Source of the DNA: Lathyrus oleraceus
Lineage: Eukaryota > Streptophyta > Magnoliopsida > Fabales > Fabaceae
DNA: 64,000 nt
Reading direction: 5' to 3'
Assembly: GCF_024323335.1 (NCBI RefSeq)
Contig: NC_066581.1
Coordinates: forward strand, 38,110,199 to 38,174,198
A model generated the notes under the pieces. It did not search any database, had not been told where the DNA came from, and saw only the letters and a program-made list of their open reading frames with translations. Position numbers and translations under genes: made by a program. This document shows, in pieces, positions 1 to 10,536 of the stretch. Position 1 is the stretch's first letter. The number at the start of each line of letters is the position of its first letter.

Positions 1-883
1 GAGAAAGAACTGGGTTGTAATTGATGCAACCCTTAGTCCCTACAAGTGGCACATTCCGAAACGCTCCACAACTCATAATAACATCACGCACATCCATCCG
101 GTAAGACTGCCATCTGATATCATATGAAGTAAGAGACATGACCCCCTGAGTCCACTTGTGAGTGCTCTGAGCATCCACAAAAGGTCCACTGACTGGCAGG
201 AGAGACAAGAACCATCTGAGCAAAAGTGGAAGACAACATCTGATAGCTCTACCCTTACAATACCTACTGTGAATAGCATAGTAAGTGTCAGCTAACAGAG
301 TAGGAACTGGATTTCCTCCAAGAAAGATAGTGACTGCAGCAAAGTCCACAAAGTTGGGCATACTTGGAAACAAGACAATCCCATAGATCATAACAGCTAA
401 CTGAGCATGAAAAGCTTCCCAATTCCCCTTCTCTGCTTCTTCTCTAGCAATTCTCAACAGGAACTTCAAAGGAAAACCCACAACATCCCCACTGGATTTC
501 CAATTGTCACTGACTTCTTTGATACCCAAATGAAAAGCTCTGGCAACAACTCTAAAATTAACCTCCTTAGGCACGTCCAAGAAAGGAATCTGATATCGGA
601 TAGGAACATTCAACAGAATGGAGTACTCCTCGAGAGTAGGCGCCAACTGATAATCCTGAAAGGTGAAGCAACGAAGCTCTGGGTCGTAGAACTGTAGAAG
701 AGTCTGCAAAGGCATTGGATCAACTTCCATCTTCAACAGTGTCAGAATGTCCCCATACTGATCAACGAACCCCTTCTGATTACCACTGGTCACAAGGTTG
801 CTCAACTCTATCAGAGAGGTCAAAGGCTCACGGTGAAAGCTGTAGGAGCAAGTCTTCCGCTTCAACTCTGGGACTGTTGCCAT
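1..883 (-). CDS. Ogre ORF1 protein, 5' part (element A), runs off the window
   Basis: An uninterrupted minus-strand frame runs from ATG at 883-881 to the window edge, about 294 codons with no stop. The product resembles the ORF1 protein of element B at 8794-10224: both have a charged N-terminus, a PTLEEY-type motif (here APTLEEYSILLNVPI), a V-P-T-L-L-A/G-D-T-Y segment and a CCLPLL motif. Ogre ORF1 is a protein of unknown function encoded upstream of gag; its layout recalls the plant mobile domain (DUF7745-type families, name from memory). No membrane segment or signal peptide is visible. The reading frame also stays open upstream of the chosen ATG, so the true start could be slightly earlier. 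The frame is intact over the visible part, unlike the copy in B. Confidence 0.8.
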   Translation of the reverse strand, partial: MATVPELKRKTCSYSFHREPLTSLIELSNLVTSGNQKGFVDQYGDILTLLKMEVDPMPLQTLLQFYDPELRCFTFQDYQLAPTLEEYSILLNVPIRYQIPFLDVPKEVNFRVVARAFHLGIKEVSDNWKSSGDVVGFPLKFLLRIAREEAEKGNWEAFHAQLAVMIYGIVLFPSMPNFVDFAAVTIFLGGNPVPTLLADTYYAIHSRYCKGRAIRCCLPLLLRWFLSLLPVSGPFVDAQSTHKWTQGVMSLTSYDIRWQSYRMDVRDVIMSCGAFRNVPLVGTKGCINYNPVLS

Positions 884-1667
884 CTCTATCAGTGAATAGA
901 CTCTGGAATGTACTTGAGAAATGATATGCATGCAGAGATTAGCTTTCTTTTTTTTCTCTTTTTTCAATTCTTTTTTTTTTGCGTATCTTTTTGAAAATAA
1001 ACATGCTATGATGCAAATGATGCAGACAAGACTGGCGGGCTGTGCTTTTTGGAACACAGGATCAAAGCTTCGGCTTGAACTCGGAACCACCAATTCATCT
1101 GAAACCCAAAGTCATATGATAAACTGTCATCTGAAGAACCAAGAGTCACCAACAGGATCACAAGTCACCAACAAGTCACCGATAAGTCACCAACTGTACC
1201 TGTAATAATGATCATTCCCTCCCCACTCACGGGTGTCATCTAGGCCAGGGTAAGGTCGAGAGAAACGCAACATAAATAACCTTTCATAGAATATCATCAT
1301 ATACACACCCGAAGTATGTAACGATAATATCCCATCAGGGTCTGAACTGCTCGTGATATCAATGTTCCGCTAAGTGGCGCAATACCACCCGCTTCCCATG
1401 AATCACTCTATTCCTAGGTGTCCTAGATTTCACTCATAGCCTGGGTATTGGGCCTTTTACCTCGAGTAACTCCCACCCCAACAGAGAGACAACACAACAC
1501 AGCCAAATGAACAGATGAATATGAATGAATGCAAACATAAATGCAAACAATAAATAAATGAATGCAATAAATGAACAGCAAAAGCAACCACAACCCTATC
1601 CTAGAGAGCGCTAGGAGAGACTCGCTTAGGGAAGATGGACCAGCAAGAGGTCAACTTCTCTGTATTA
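884..1667 (-). other. Ogre A untranslated leader between PBS and ORF1
   Basis: No gene is visible. The stretch holds T-rich tracts at about 947-980, a short run of AAGTCACCAAC-like units at 1146-1197, and an AATG/AAATGC-rich low-complexity stretch at about 1515-1580. In this family the leader between the primer-binding site and ORF1 is normally about 0.8-1 kb, as it also is in element B (7815-8793). Confidence 0.7.
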
Positions 1668-1685
1668 TCCTCAGCGGAGTCGCCA
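1668..1685 (-). promoter_or_regulatory. Primer-binding site of Ogre A
   Basis: On the minus strand the sequence is TGGCGACTCCGCTGAGGA, two bases inside the LTR end. It ends the tRNA complement with TGG (pairing with the CCA tail) and matches the PBS of element B at 7796 in most positions. The Ogre primer has been reported as a tRNA-Arg type (from memory). Confidence 0.85.
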
Positions 1686-2164
1686 GCTGTCGTATTACGC
1701 GGAAAACCGGCGGGAAAACAAAACAACAGATCCGCCACCGTGCGTTATTTATCCCAAAAGAGGGAAAGGAAACGCTCGAAGTAAACCTGGAAAAGACATG
1801 GTCTCGCGACCAAAGAGAGATGGGATCGGGAGTCGGTTATGCGAAGGGAAGGTATTAGCACCCCTACGCATCTGTCGTACTCGACGGGATCCACGCTCAA
1901 AAGAAAGGATAAAGGTTGCTAAAACGCTGCTCACAAACATCAAACACTGGCTAAAAGAGACACAGAAAACAAAGGAAACTAACTAGGCAGGATATCGCAT
2001 CCTGGGCCTACGTAGTCTGTCAGGCACAAACATCAGAGTCGACGTAGTTCGGGACAGGGGAAACGTGCTCGCTAGGATGTCGCATCCTATGCATACATAT
2101 CTTCTCGGACTAAAGAAGAATCAGAGCACTCGTAGCTCGGCTAACTCACGCCAAACAAGACCAC

Positions 2165-2385
2165 ACAGGAAACCGACTGCCAATCGCTGGACTTATGTCA
2201 GACTCCACACAAACAGGCAAACATGGAAACCGAATGTCAATCACTGGACTTACATCAGACTCCGAACCAAACACACACACCCTGGAAACCAAGTGCCAAT
2301 CGCTGGACTTACATCGGACTCCAAGCACACAACAATAGGATACGGAATGCCAATCGCTGGGCTTACATCCATCTCCTAACACACA
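2165..2385 (-). repeat. Tandem array of about 57-bp units in Ogre A LTR
   Basis: Four units share a CCAATCGCTGGACTTA-type core at about 2179, 2236, 2295 and 2349, spaced 54-59 bp. The array is the reverse-strand counterpart of the arrays in B (6502-6790, 26055-26515) and F (60769-60975), so it is an old feature of these LTRs with variable unit number and sequence. Confidence 0.8.
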
Positions 2386-5300
2386 CAAGGGACAAAAGCA
2401 AAAAGGGCGCCCGGAGAGATCAGCTCATCTCCTGCCTACGTACCTCATCTGGTATGAGGATCAGGGCGACGTAGTTCCCCTACGCAGGGACAAAGGACTA
2501 GCCTAACCAGATACAAAGGGAGACACAAACTACTAGGGGGACTACGACTCGAGCCTAGAAGTTGTCATGCATACGATCCCTATGTTAAGGTTGCTATCTA
2601 ACTTGCACAGGGAGCAAGCTATCCTAAACAGCACAGGCAAAGCAATCAATCACACAATTAGCACACACTATATACAAGCAAAGTGGGCTCACACAAGGTT
2701 AGGCTGTGAAACACAAGCCAACTGGAATCGGGTGATGTTAGTTCTTAACCTTAACATTGAGAGTTAGGGTGAAGCGGATGAAATGGGAAGTGAAGATAAG
2801 ACTTCACAGCTCTTATCCCTGGCCTGGGAGAGCTTCAGACAAATGAAAGTGTGGGAGTTCAGAAAGTTGGAACTCTTCTCCACATATGACTGACTCAACA
2901 AAGATCTTGGGTTAGTATCCACAATGCATCAACACAAGGTGTGTGAGCAAAGGGATGACACACTGAATAGCAGGAGATGGATTGCACATCTCTTTTATCT
3001 ACCAATTGCCTCATAGAGGTCTTTTCCTGCTTGGCACAAAAGATAAACAAACACAAGCATTGCCTCTTAAGGAGGGCTTCAGACAGGTGCCTGCCCAAAT
3101 AACAGGACAGGTCTTCCAGACTACATGAAGTAAGTGGATTATACCTCAATGCTTAAGCAACCAAGCAAAGCAAAAGCAAGTTCAAAATGAACTTAAGCAA
3201 CTAATGTACCTGAAAACAATCCAACTCAATTAGTATACAACTCAAAAAGTCAAACAGACAACCAATAGTCAACAGTCAACAGACATGGTCAAACAAGCAA
3301 GGCAACAATGTGCAATGCACAAGCTCAAACTCAAATGAGCTAACATCAACCTACAAGACAAGTCAAGATTAGTCAACATCAACCAAATAATCCAATTCAA
3401 GCAATATGAATCAATCCTCTTATGGCCATATGCTTCTTAACCTGAAAACAAAGCTCAAACATAAGCACAAACCACTAGGACAAGGCCTAGGGTCAAAGAT
3501 GGAGAAAAAGTCCAAAACAGAACATGAAAATTGGCATGAATCAACCTTAATCAATTAATAACATCATCCAAAAGGTCCCATGTCAATAGCATCAACCAAA
3601 TTCATTTCACAAATCAATCATGGCAAGGCATGCAAGTTGGAACCACATTGAAGCAATAGAATGAACAAATGCACATTAATTCAAAAATGGTTCTATTAAT
3701 TCCAAGAAACATCATGGCTAAACAGAACACATAACATGATCAACACACCAAAAATTAGGGCATTTGAACAAGTTTAAGCATGGCAATTAAATTCATCAAG
3801 TCAAGGCAACCAAAATAAGCTCAAATAGAACACAATTTGGTACATCAACTTAGCACAAGCCTAAAACAGAATTGACAAATGGTAAAGACCTCAAACCAAA
3901 GCCACAATAAACTTCAATATGTCTAGAATCAGTGTGCAAAATTTCACATCCATTGGATACACAACCAGCATTTCACAAATCATTGAAGTTCAACACTATT
4001 CAAAAGTGCACAAATGGTCAACCATCAAGAAAAATCCCAAACAAATCAGAAATGAATCCAAAAATTCCACAAAAATTCATGATCAGTCTTAACATGCATA
4101 AGAAGCATCATACAAAAAATCACATCATTTGGAAATTATTTGGCATGGCAAAGAAATTCATCAAATTGGACAAGCAAAGGTGTGACACACATTGTCACAC
4201 CTACATTAACATGAGCATATCTCAGTAATGGAACATGATAAAATTGCAAACTCAACACCATAAATTCCAGCAAGATGTCTAGTTTAAGCATACCAAATTT
4301 CACAATCATTGGATTAAAATTCATCATTTCATAAAGCATATGGCAAGCAAGGTACAAATTGGACATGCATACACAAACCCTAGGTCAAATTAAATTCCAT
4401 CCATGCACAATTTCTGGAAAAATAGTCATAAAAAACTAGAAACAATAAGGATAATGTTTCAAAAAATCCCACATTATTTGGATGAGTATTTATTTAATTA
4501 TGAATTTTTAAAGTGGATGAAAAATTAAAAAACATGAAAGAAGCATAGCATGAATATTATGAAGAGAAGGAAATAAAATGGAATGGCCTTTTGGACAAAA
4601 GTTGTGGCCAGGATTCGAACAGAGGAAGAATTTGAAAGTAGCGCTCCAACATGTGAAACACGCCGTTTCATTTAAGCGCATGTGGCAATGCTGAGCGCTA
4701 TCATCCAATCATATTGCCACGCCAATGACACTTGGACCAGTACATGTCCACTAACACATAACCACATGCAAAACACGCTGGGAAAGATCTAAAGAGTTTC
4801 TGGAAAGGAAAACCTAGCTTCTTCATGCGCATTCATCATGTTCATATCACTCAAGAACACATGTGTACAGAAATTCAAAACAGACATATCATCGTGTTCC
4901 TCTCACATCATACATCAATAATCCAAGCTTAATTTAACCTAATTCCACATGTATCAAAAGATTCGAAGCCAAGAACATTCACATGTCAAACTTAGATCTA
5001 GCATATCTTGCTCAATTCTTCATGAAAATTAATGAAACAAAGCTCAGCATAATAACCAATGCACGATCTACAATTATCACATATCAATTTCATGAATTAT
5101 GGAACTCGAATTCTAACCTTCAAGAAGATGCAGAAGTGAAATCAATGGATTTAGGTCTTGAAAAGCAGAAACAGATCTTCCTCAATGCTTATATGGATGA
5201 CTGGATGAAAGTTTGAATGTTAATCGTGCTTGATCTTGCTTGAATCTCCAACTGCCATGGATGAGTGTGAGCTTCGAAATGCTTCAAATCTTCATGAAAT

Positions 5301-5470
5301 CCTCTGAATCTTGCTTCCAAAATACTCAATTATGCTTATGGATGATGATTTGATCAAGAAAAAGGCAAGGTGTTTGGAGAATTTTTATGAAAAAAGTGAG
5401 AGCACAATGTGTGAAATTTTTCAGATCTGGAAATTGTGATGTGTTAATGCATTTTTCTGTTAGGATTACC

Positions 5471-5478
5471 CTTATATA
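5471..5478 (-). promoter_or_regulatory. Candidate TATA box, Ogre A LTR
   Basis: The minus strand reads TATATAAG about 1.0 kb into the LTR. A TATA-like motif lies at a similar depth in the LTRs of B (23418), C (31731) and F (63482), which supports a U3/R boundary there. Transcription start is not demonstrated. Confidence 0.5.
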
Positions 5479-6482
5479 TGATCTGCTAATGATGCTCTTA
5501 ATCCCAATTAAGCCAATGCAATTGGAATTAGTGAAAACAAAGGTGTAATGCAAATTTGCAAATGCACCTCATGTATGCAATGGCAATGCAACAATACCTG
5601 AATTCTTGTTTGGAATCCCTTCAAATGTTGTTTTGAGCCAAGTGCAAATGGTGGGAAGTGAAAACAATGCTTAATTTTCAAACTTGGAATTTCCCTCCAA
5701 AATTCAAATGAAAATGCAAATATTTTTGTGATGGAAAGGCATGGCCTATGATCCATGAATTGGATAGTGCATGTCAAGACATGAATGTTGTAAAAAGAAC
5801 CACTTCATTTGGACATTTGGTTTAAAAGTTATGCATGTTTGAAGTTCAAATTCATTTGGCCATGATTGATCCATATCTTTTCAACCACACATGCGAAATT
5901 CATGTTCTTGGACTTTTTGGAAAGGGGAGAGAAAGATCTTAAAATTTCATGTTGGACAAAAATTTATTTGAAGCTTGCTTGATGATGTAATCTTGAGGAG
6001 AAGACCTTTCCATTTTTGGCAATTTCAAATTACAGGTCACTTACTATTTTTGGAAACTTTTCATCTGACCTCAAATCCTTCAATGTTGATGTTTGAAATG
6101 TCAAATGAGACTTGTATGGACATGAATGAGGCCTCTCTAACCATCTCCCCCCTTCAAATCCATGATTGAATTGACAGTTGACTTTGATTGACTTTCTAGG
6201 GTTTCAGATGAATTGCATCTTGACTGATGATCTCTGAACATCCAACCTTTGGCCAAACCACTTCAAAATGACCCCTAGGTCATATGAACTCATTGAACCA
6301 ACCCTAGGGCTTTGCTTCCATGGAAAATGCACTTGCTTGCTTGCACAACTGGATCTCCTGACCAGTTGGCTGATGACTTGCACTAGGCAATGGACAATGC
6401 AATGCTATGCAGTGGACAATGCAATGCTAATGACCTAAAAATGAAAATGTATAAAGGGGAGGTGCAAATTTGAGGTGCTACA

Positions 6483-7789
6483 CATTTTTTGTTTGTTTTC
6501 TTGTGAGGAGTCAGACATAAGACCATTGATTGGCCGTCTGTTTCCTGTGATCATTCTGTTGTGAGGAGTCAATTGTAAGCCCAGCTATTGGCAGTTGTTT
6601 CCTATGATCATTCTCTAGAGTCGAGTGTAAGACCATTTATTGGCAACTTGTTTCCTCTTGCTTGTTGCATTTGTTTTCTTTGCTTTGTGAGACTAGTATA
6701 AGTCCATAGATTGGCATCTGGTATCCATATTTTCTTTGTTTTGTGAGACTAGTATAAGTCCATTGATTGGCATCTGGTATCCACCTTGGCTTTGTTTTGT
6801 GCTTGTTGCCTATTCCAAAGGAATCACTTGGATCATATACATATGATCTCAAGAGGTGAACACCTAAGAAGTTTTACTTCCTCACCCTCCCACCTTCATT
6901 TCTTTAAACCTCCATTTGCATGTTAACCCAAAACCCGAAAACTATTGTGCAAACATTTCATCTGTTTTTCAAACTAGAAACCTAGGCCTTAAGCCTCTGA
7001 TTTTTTTCAAATTTCATTTTTGTATAATACTTCTTTTGAATTGAATTCTAGTCATACTTTGACCATATTTTGTGAATACTCATAATCAGTTAATTTCACT
7101 CATTCAATTGTTTTGTGGCTTTGTCCATTTCTTTGATAAGTTTTCATACATTAGCCATAGGTCTTAATTGTCATAGTGGTTGATGTAAATCTCACCACAT
7201 CCTTAGTGAGTTGATTGTAAGACTTCCATACTTATTATAGGGTTAACCCCTCACTAGTATGTTGAAGCTATCCTCGCATGGTGGATTGTTGGTTTGAGTT
7301 GAGTTTTCTCCCGTTGATAATGAAAGACCTTAGGCCTTTTGTTTAAAATTGATCCACTTACTTTTGGAAATCTTTTAGCCGAACTACGGTGTTTTGATCC
7401 TTACCTTTCATGGAAGGTACGTAGGCAACGAGTTCATCCGTTCAAACACAAAAATAATAAAAATTGTATATTCTTTTCTCACCTCTTCCCTCATGTTTGC
7501 ACAATAAATATTTTTCATAAACAATATCTTTTTACAACAAGTTGTGAAAAGGGTTCCCTAGGAGTACCTAGGATGCTTTGGGTGCCTAACACCTTCCCTT
7601 TGCATAATTACCCCCTTACCCGGATCTCTGACCTTTTTCATTGGTTTTCTATGTGTAAAGCTTCTTAGGCATTTGTTCGCTTTTTAGCCATTCCTTTGGA
7701 TAAATAAAAGTGCGGTGGCGACTCTATCTTTTGTATGCTTTGCTTTTGATTTAGTCAATAAATCATAAAGTGATGAATACACCGCTACA
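6483..7789 (+). mobile_element. 5' LTR of Ogre B, 3'-terminal 1.3 kb
   Basis: It matches 26209-27516 of the 3' LTR with about 1-1.5 percent differences by eye and ends in the same GCTACA. The upstream 3.9 kb is separated by the insertion of Ogre A. It contains the LTR repeat array at about 6502-6790 (units with TAAGNCCATTNATTGGC cores) and, near the end, the motif GTGCGGTGGCGACTC, which repeats part of the PBS sequence. Confidence 0.9.
6502..6790 (+). repeat. Tandem repeat array in Ogre B 5' LTR
   Basis: Five units of roughly 52-75 bp share GTAAGNCCA...TTGGCA...GTTTCC. The last two units, with AGACTAGTATAAGTCCAT and GGCATCTGGTATCCA, are the most alike. The array corresponds to 26221-26515 in the 3' LTR. 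Confidence 0.8.
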
Positions 7790-7795
7790 GAAAAG

Positions 7796-7814
7796 TGGCG
7801 ACTCTGCTGGGGAC
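7796..7814 (+). promoter_or_regulatory. Primer-binding site of Ogre B
   Basis: TGGCGACTCTGCTGGGGAC begins six bases after the LTR end (a GAAAAG spacer). It is the complement of a tRNA 3' end including CCA and is the same type as the PBS of Ogre A. In Ogre elements this has been described as a tRNA-Arg primer (from memory). Confidence 0.88.
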
Positions 7815-8793
7815 ATAGCTTCCTAGTGGGTTTGCCAGCTTTTCACAATTGTTGTGATATATTGTTTATGACATATTTTTGTACACATTTGGGATCACTG
7901 TATTGTGTGTAATGATTGATTTGCTTGATATATCAATTGCTTGCTTGCTTTGGTGATCTGTGAGATGAGTTCTATACCCGAACTCGAGTGTACCATATGA
8001 TAGGAGAACGGCGTAGTCTTGTCGACTTGTGTGGAGTTATTCCTTAGCAAGTTGACTTGCGAGTCCATTCACTTGGTGGAGGTCATGTTGGATTAATGAT
8101 GTCACACAAGTTATTTGTGGTTAGGCATCATTCTTTCAATATGTGTCGTAGAAGCCAAGGACCTTAGTTTACCAAGCCCATCTTGGCCTATTTTTAGGAC
8201 GTAGTGCGGAGGTCGTTCAGATGTAAGATCTGATGCGATTGTTACGTGATACTACACTCATAAGAGTCTCTCTTGAGAATATTTTTGAAATACGAGTATT
8301 CGTTCCTCCGATAATATTCGAAAGATGGGACGATGATTATGGGAACCTCTGGTAGAACATGTTCGGCAGGTTTAAACCACAGTACACTCCCTTTGGGTGA
8401 TTCTCAACCGAGACTCCATGCTCGTGACTCACAACAAACCCGTGATTCATGGTTGATCCGTTCGGACATCCTTAATATCAATGGAACTTGGGTGTTGATA
8501 AGGTGCAAACCATAATCCACCAAAACGGATGATTGATATTAAGGAGGTCTGAACTGTTCGTATATCATTAATATCAATGGAACTTGGGTGTCGATAAGGT
8601 GAAAACCATAATCCACCAAAATGGATGATTGATATTAAGGATAATACGAACCATCCCATGACCTTTGTTTGGTGTGCCTTGCTTGATCCTTGAGTGTGCT
8701 TGTTGCATTCATGCATTCATCTACATCCATATCATCAGATAAAAAGAAAATTTTCAAGGAACTTAAGGGGTTTATTTGCAAAAAATTTCAGAT
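7815..8793 (+). other. Ogre B untranslated leader
   Basis: About 1 kb between the PBS and the ORF1 ATG. No gene is seen. It contains a tandem pair of hairpin-bounded 75-bp units (annotated separately). Packaging or dimerisation signals would be expected in such a leader, but none is proven here. Confidence 0.7.
8470..8640 (+). repeat. Two hairpin-bounded 75-bp units, 96-bp period
   Basis: Unit 1 (8470-8544) starts CCTTAATATCAAT and ends with its reverse complement ATTGATATTAAGG. Unit 2 (8566-8640) has the same layout with one arm mismatch (CATTAATATCAAT). The interiors are nearly identical and contain GGAACTTGGGTGT and CCATAATCCACC. Each unit could fold as a stem with 12-13 bp arms in RNA. 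Function unknown. Confidence 0.85.
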
Positions 8794-10224
8794 ATGGAAA
8801 GACCAAAAAGGCATACAAAGAAGTACAACTTTAGACAGCCCGATCTGAAAGAGTTAAGGAATCTGACATCTTATGTATTAGATCCTTTGGGTTTCAAAGC
8901 TCGTTATGGGAAGCTTCTGCCTCTGCTGACTACTCAGGTTGATGAAGGATTGATGGAAACTCTGGTTCAGTTCTGTGATCCTCTGTATCACTGCTTCTTT
9001 TTTCCAAACTTTCAACTATTGCCTACCCTTGAGGAGTATGCTCATCTTGTGGGAATTCCGATTCTGGATCAGGTGCCGTTCAGTGGCTTGGAGAGTATTC
9101 CTACTCCTCGAGAGATAGCTGACTTGTTGCACATAGATGAATCCTTGGTTAAAGCTCATATGACTACCAAAGGTGGAATTCAAGGTCTCCCTTCTGAGTT
9201 CCTCATTGCTCAAGCTACCGTTTATGGGAAGGCCATGAGTGAGGATGCCTTTGAAGCCATATTTGTGCTTCTTATCTATGGATTGGTATTGTTCCCCAAC
9301 ATCGACAAATTTGTGGATGTGAACGCCATTAGGATCTTCTCTGTTCTTAATCCCGTTCCGACTCTGTTGGGTGATACCTATGTCTCTTTGCATCTGAGGA
9401 ATGCAAAAGGTGGTGGCGCTATTGTGTGCTGTTTGCCTCTGTTGTACAAGTGGTTTATTTCGCACTTGCCTCAAACGGTCGCTTTTAAGGAGAACAAGGG
9501 ATGTCTACGGTGGTCTACGAGACTCATGTCTCTCGCTAATGATGATATCTCTTGGTATGATCGTGCATATGATGGTGTCCAGATCATTGATTCTTGTGGT
9601 GAATTCTCCAATGTGCCTCTTCTTAGTACATGTGGTGGGATTAGCTACAACCCTGTGCTAGCACGTCGTCAGCTTGGGTTCCCCCTAAAGGATAAACCTA
9701 ATAACATTTTGTTAGAAGGTGTGTTCTTTCAGGAGGGTAAAGATCCTCAAGGCCTGAAAGCCAGGATGGTCCGCGCTTGGCGCAAGATTCACAAGAAGGG
9801 TAGAAGTGAGTTGGGTCCGAAGAACTGCATAGCTCTGGAGCCGTACACTACTTGGGTGAGGAAGAGAGCATCTGAGTATCTCATGCCTTACGATTATCCG
9901 AGACCTACACCTTTGGTTGTGGCTGGGCCTTCAACCCTCCCTAACCAAGGCGTAGAGGAGTTGAGAGAAGAAGACCTTTCACGTGCCTGGATCCGTGAAA
10001 GAGAAGAGTTGCTTCAACATCTTAAGGAGAAGGATGCTCTGATCGAGTTCCTCGAACATTAGGTCATTGATGATCCTGATGATACTTGGACTTCTCTACT
10101 TCCTCAGTCTTCCAAGTTCTGGAAAAGGAGGTATGACAGACTCGCCAAGGATAAGGCGGACATGGAAGCAGCATATGAGAGAGAGATTAAGAAGCTTCGT
10201 GCAGCTTATCTTCCGGCATCCTGA
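8794..10224 (+). pseudogene. Ogre ORF1 (element B), interrupted by one TAG
   Basis: The frame starts at ATG 8794 (reading can be extended upstream only through a TTG) and is open to a TAG at 10060-10062. The same frame then continues without a further stop to TGA at 10222-10224, giving about 476 codons. The tail after the TAG is coding-like: charged, heptad-rich and able to extend a coiled coil begun before the stop. Landmarks are LLPTLEEYAHLVGIPI near residues 76-91 and CCLPLL near 212-217, both shared with ORF1 of element A. The context CAT-TAG-GTC is compatible with a CAG to TAG change. The protein is an Ogre-specific extra ORF of unknown function encoded before gag. Confidence 0.85.
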
Positions 10225-10433
10225 GCTTCTAGGGATCCATAGGATGTTTATTTTCCTTCTCTCTTGTAATAATTGACAATGTTGTACTTCTTTGCTCAAA
10301 TATATTTGATGAGATATTTTCCATATGTGATTAAATGTTTAATATTCAAAATTGAAAATAATACCCTAAAAGTTCCTTGAAAATAAAAACAAAGCATATG
10401 CACGAGCATTGCATGCATCATTTGCATAAGCAG
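10131..10433 (+). other. Hypothetical intron between ORF1 and gag
   Basis: AG|GTATGA at 10129-10136 is a good plant donor inside the ORF1 tail, and TTGCATAAGCAG|G at 10422-10434 a good acceptor in an AT-rich spacer. Exon phases agree: the donor leaves two bases of an ORF1 codon, and the acceptor supplies the third base of a frame that is open into gag. Splicing would give an ORF1-gag fusion, and retention would keep the separate ORF1 end. The 10225-10536 spacer holds no other gene. This is inference; only the pro/RT intron is established for Ogre. Confidence 0.3.
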
Positions 10434-10536
10434 GTGTTCGTTCTGGTCTTCTTGTCTGTGGCCTAATCCTGTGCTCTTCATTTATTTTGAAGACAAGCTG
10501 ACTCATCGGTACTACACCAGAGCCAACTCTGCTAGA

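Larger units (their letters stand above)
1..6482 (-). mobile_element. Ogre A, 5' part of a minus-strand Ty3/gypsy Tat-lineage retrotransposon
   Basis: Read on the minus strand this segment gives a 5' LTR (6482 to 1688), a primer-binding site, a leader and the start of ORF1, in the order known for Ogre elements. The rest (gag, pol, 3' LTR) lies beyond the left window edge. It interrupts the plus-strand Ogre B LTR: the sequence from 6483 onward aligns with the B 3' LTR from about 26209 onward. A 5-bp target duplication would be CATTT at 6483-6487, but the second copy is outside the window. The LTR starts TGTAGCACC, unlike B and C (TGTAAGACC), so A is a different subfamily. Confidence 0.85.
1688..6482 (-). 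mobile_element. 5' LTR of Ogre A (about 4.8 kb)
   Basis: It is bounded by TG at 6482 (TGTAGCACC on the minus strand) and CA at 1688-1689, next to the PBS. It aligns in reverse with the B LTR at several landmarks: the block with CACCCTAACTCTCAATG (2745-2775 against 25790-25805), the repeat array, and the GTGCGGTGGCG motif near the 3' end. It is the only LTR in the window complete with an adjacent PBS. The short ORFs inside it are not conserved between LTR copies and are not annotated. Confidence 0.85.

Noticed and set aside
2065..2474. Overlapping ORFs with repeated W-T-Y-I motifs
   Set aside because: They translate the LTR tandem array of Ogre A and are not protein repeats under selection.
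7339..7668. 109-codon ORF repeated at 27066-27395
   Set aside because: Found in both LTRs of Ogre B simply because LTRs are repeats; in C and F the frame is not preserved.
9016..9474. 152-codon antisense ORF inside Ogre ORF1
   Set aside because: Shadow of the ORF1 frame with no independent support.
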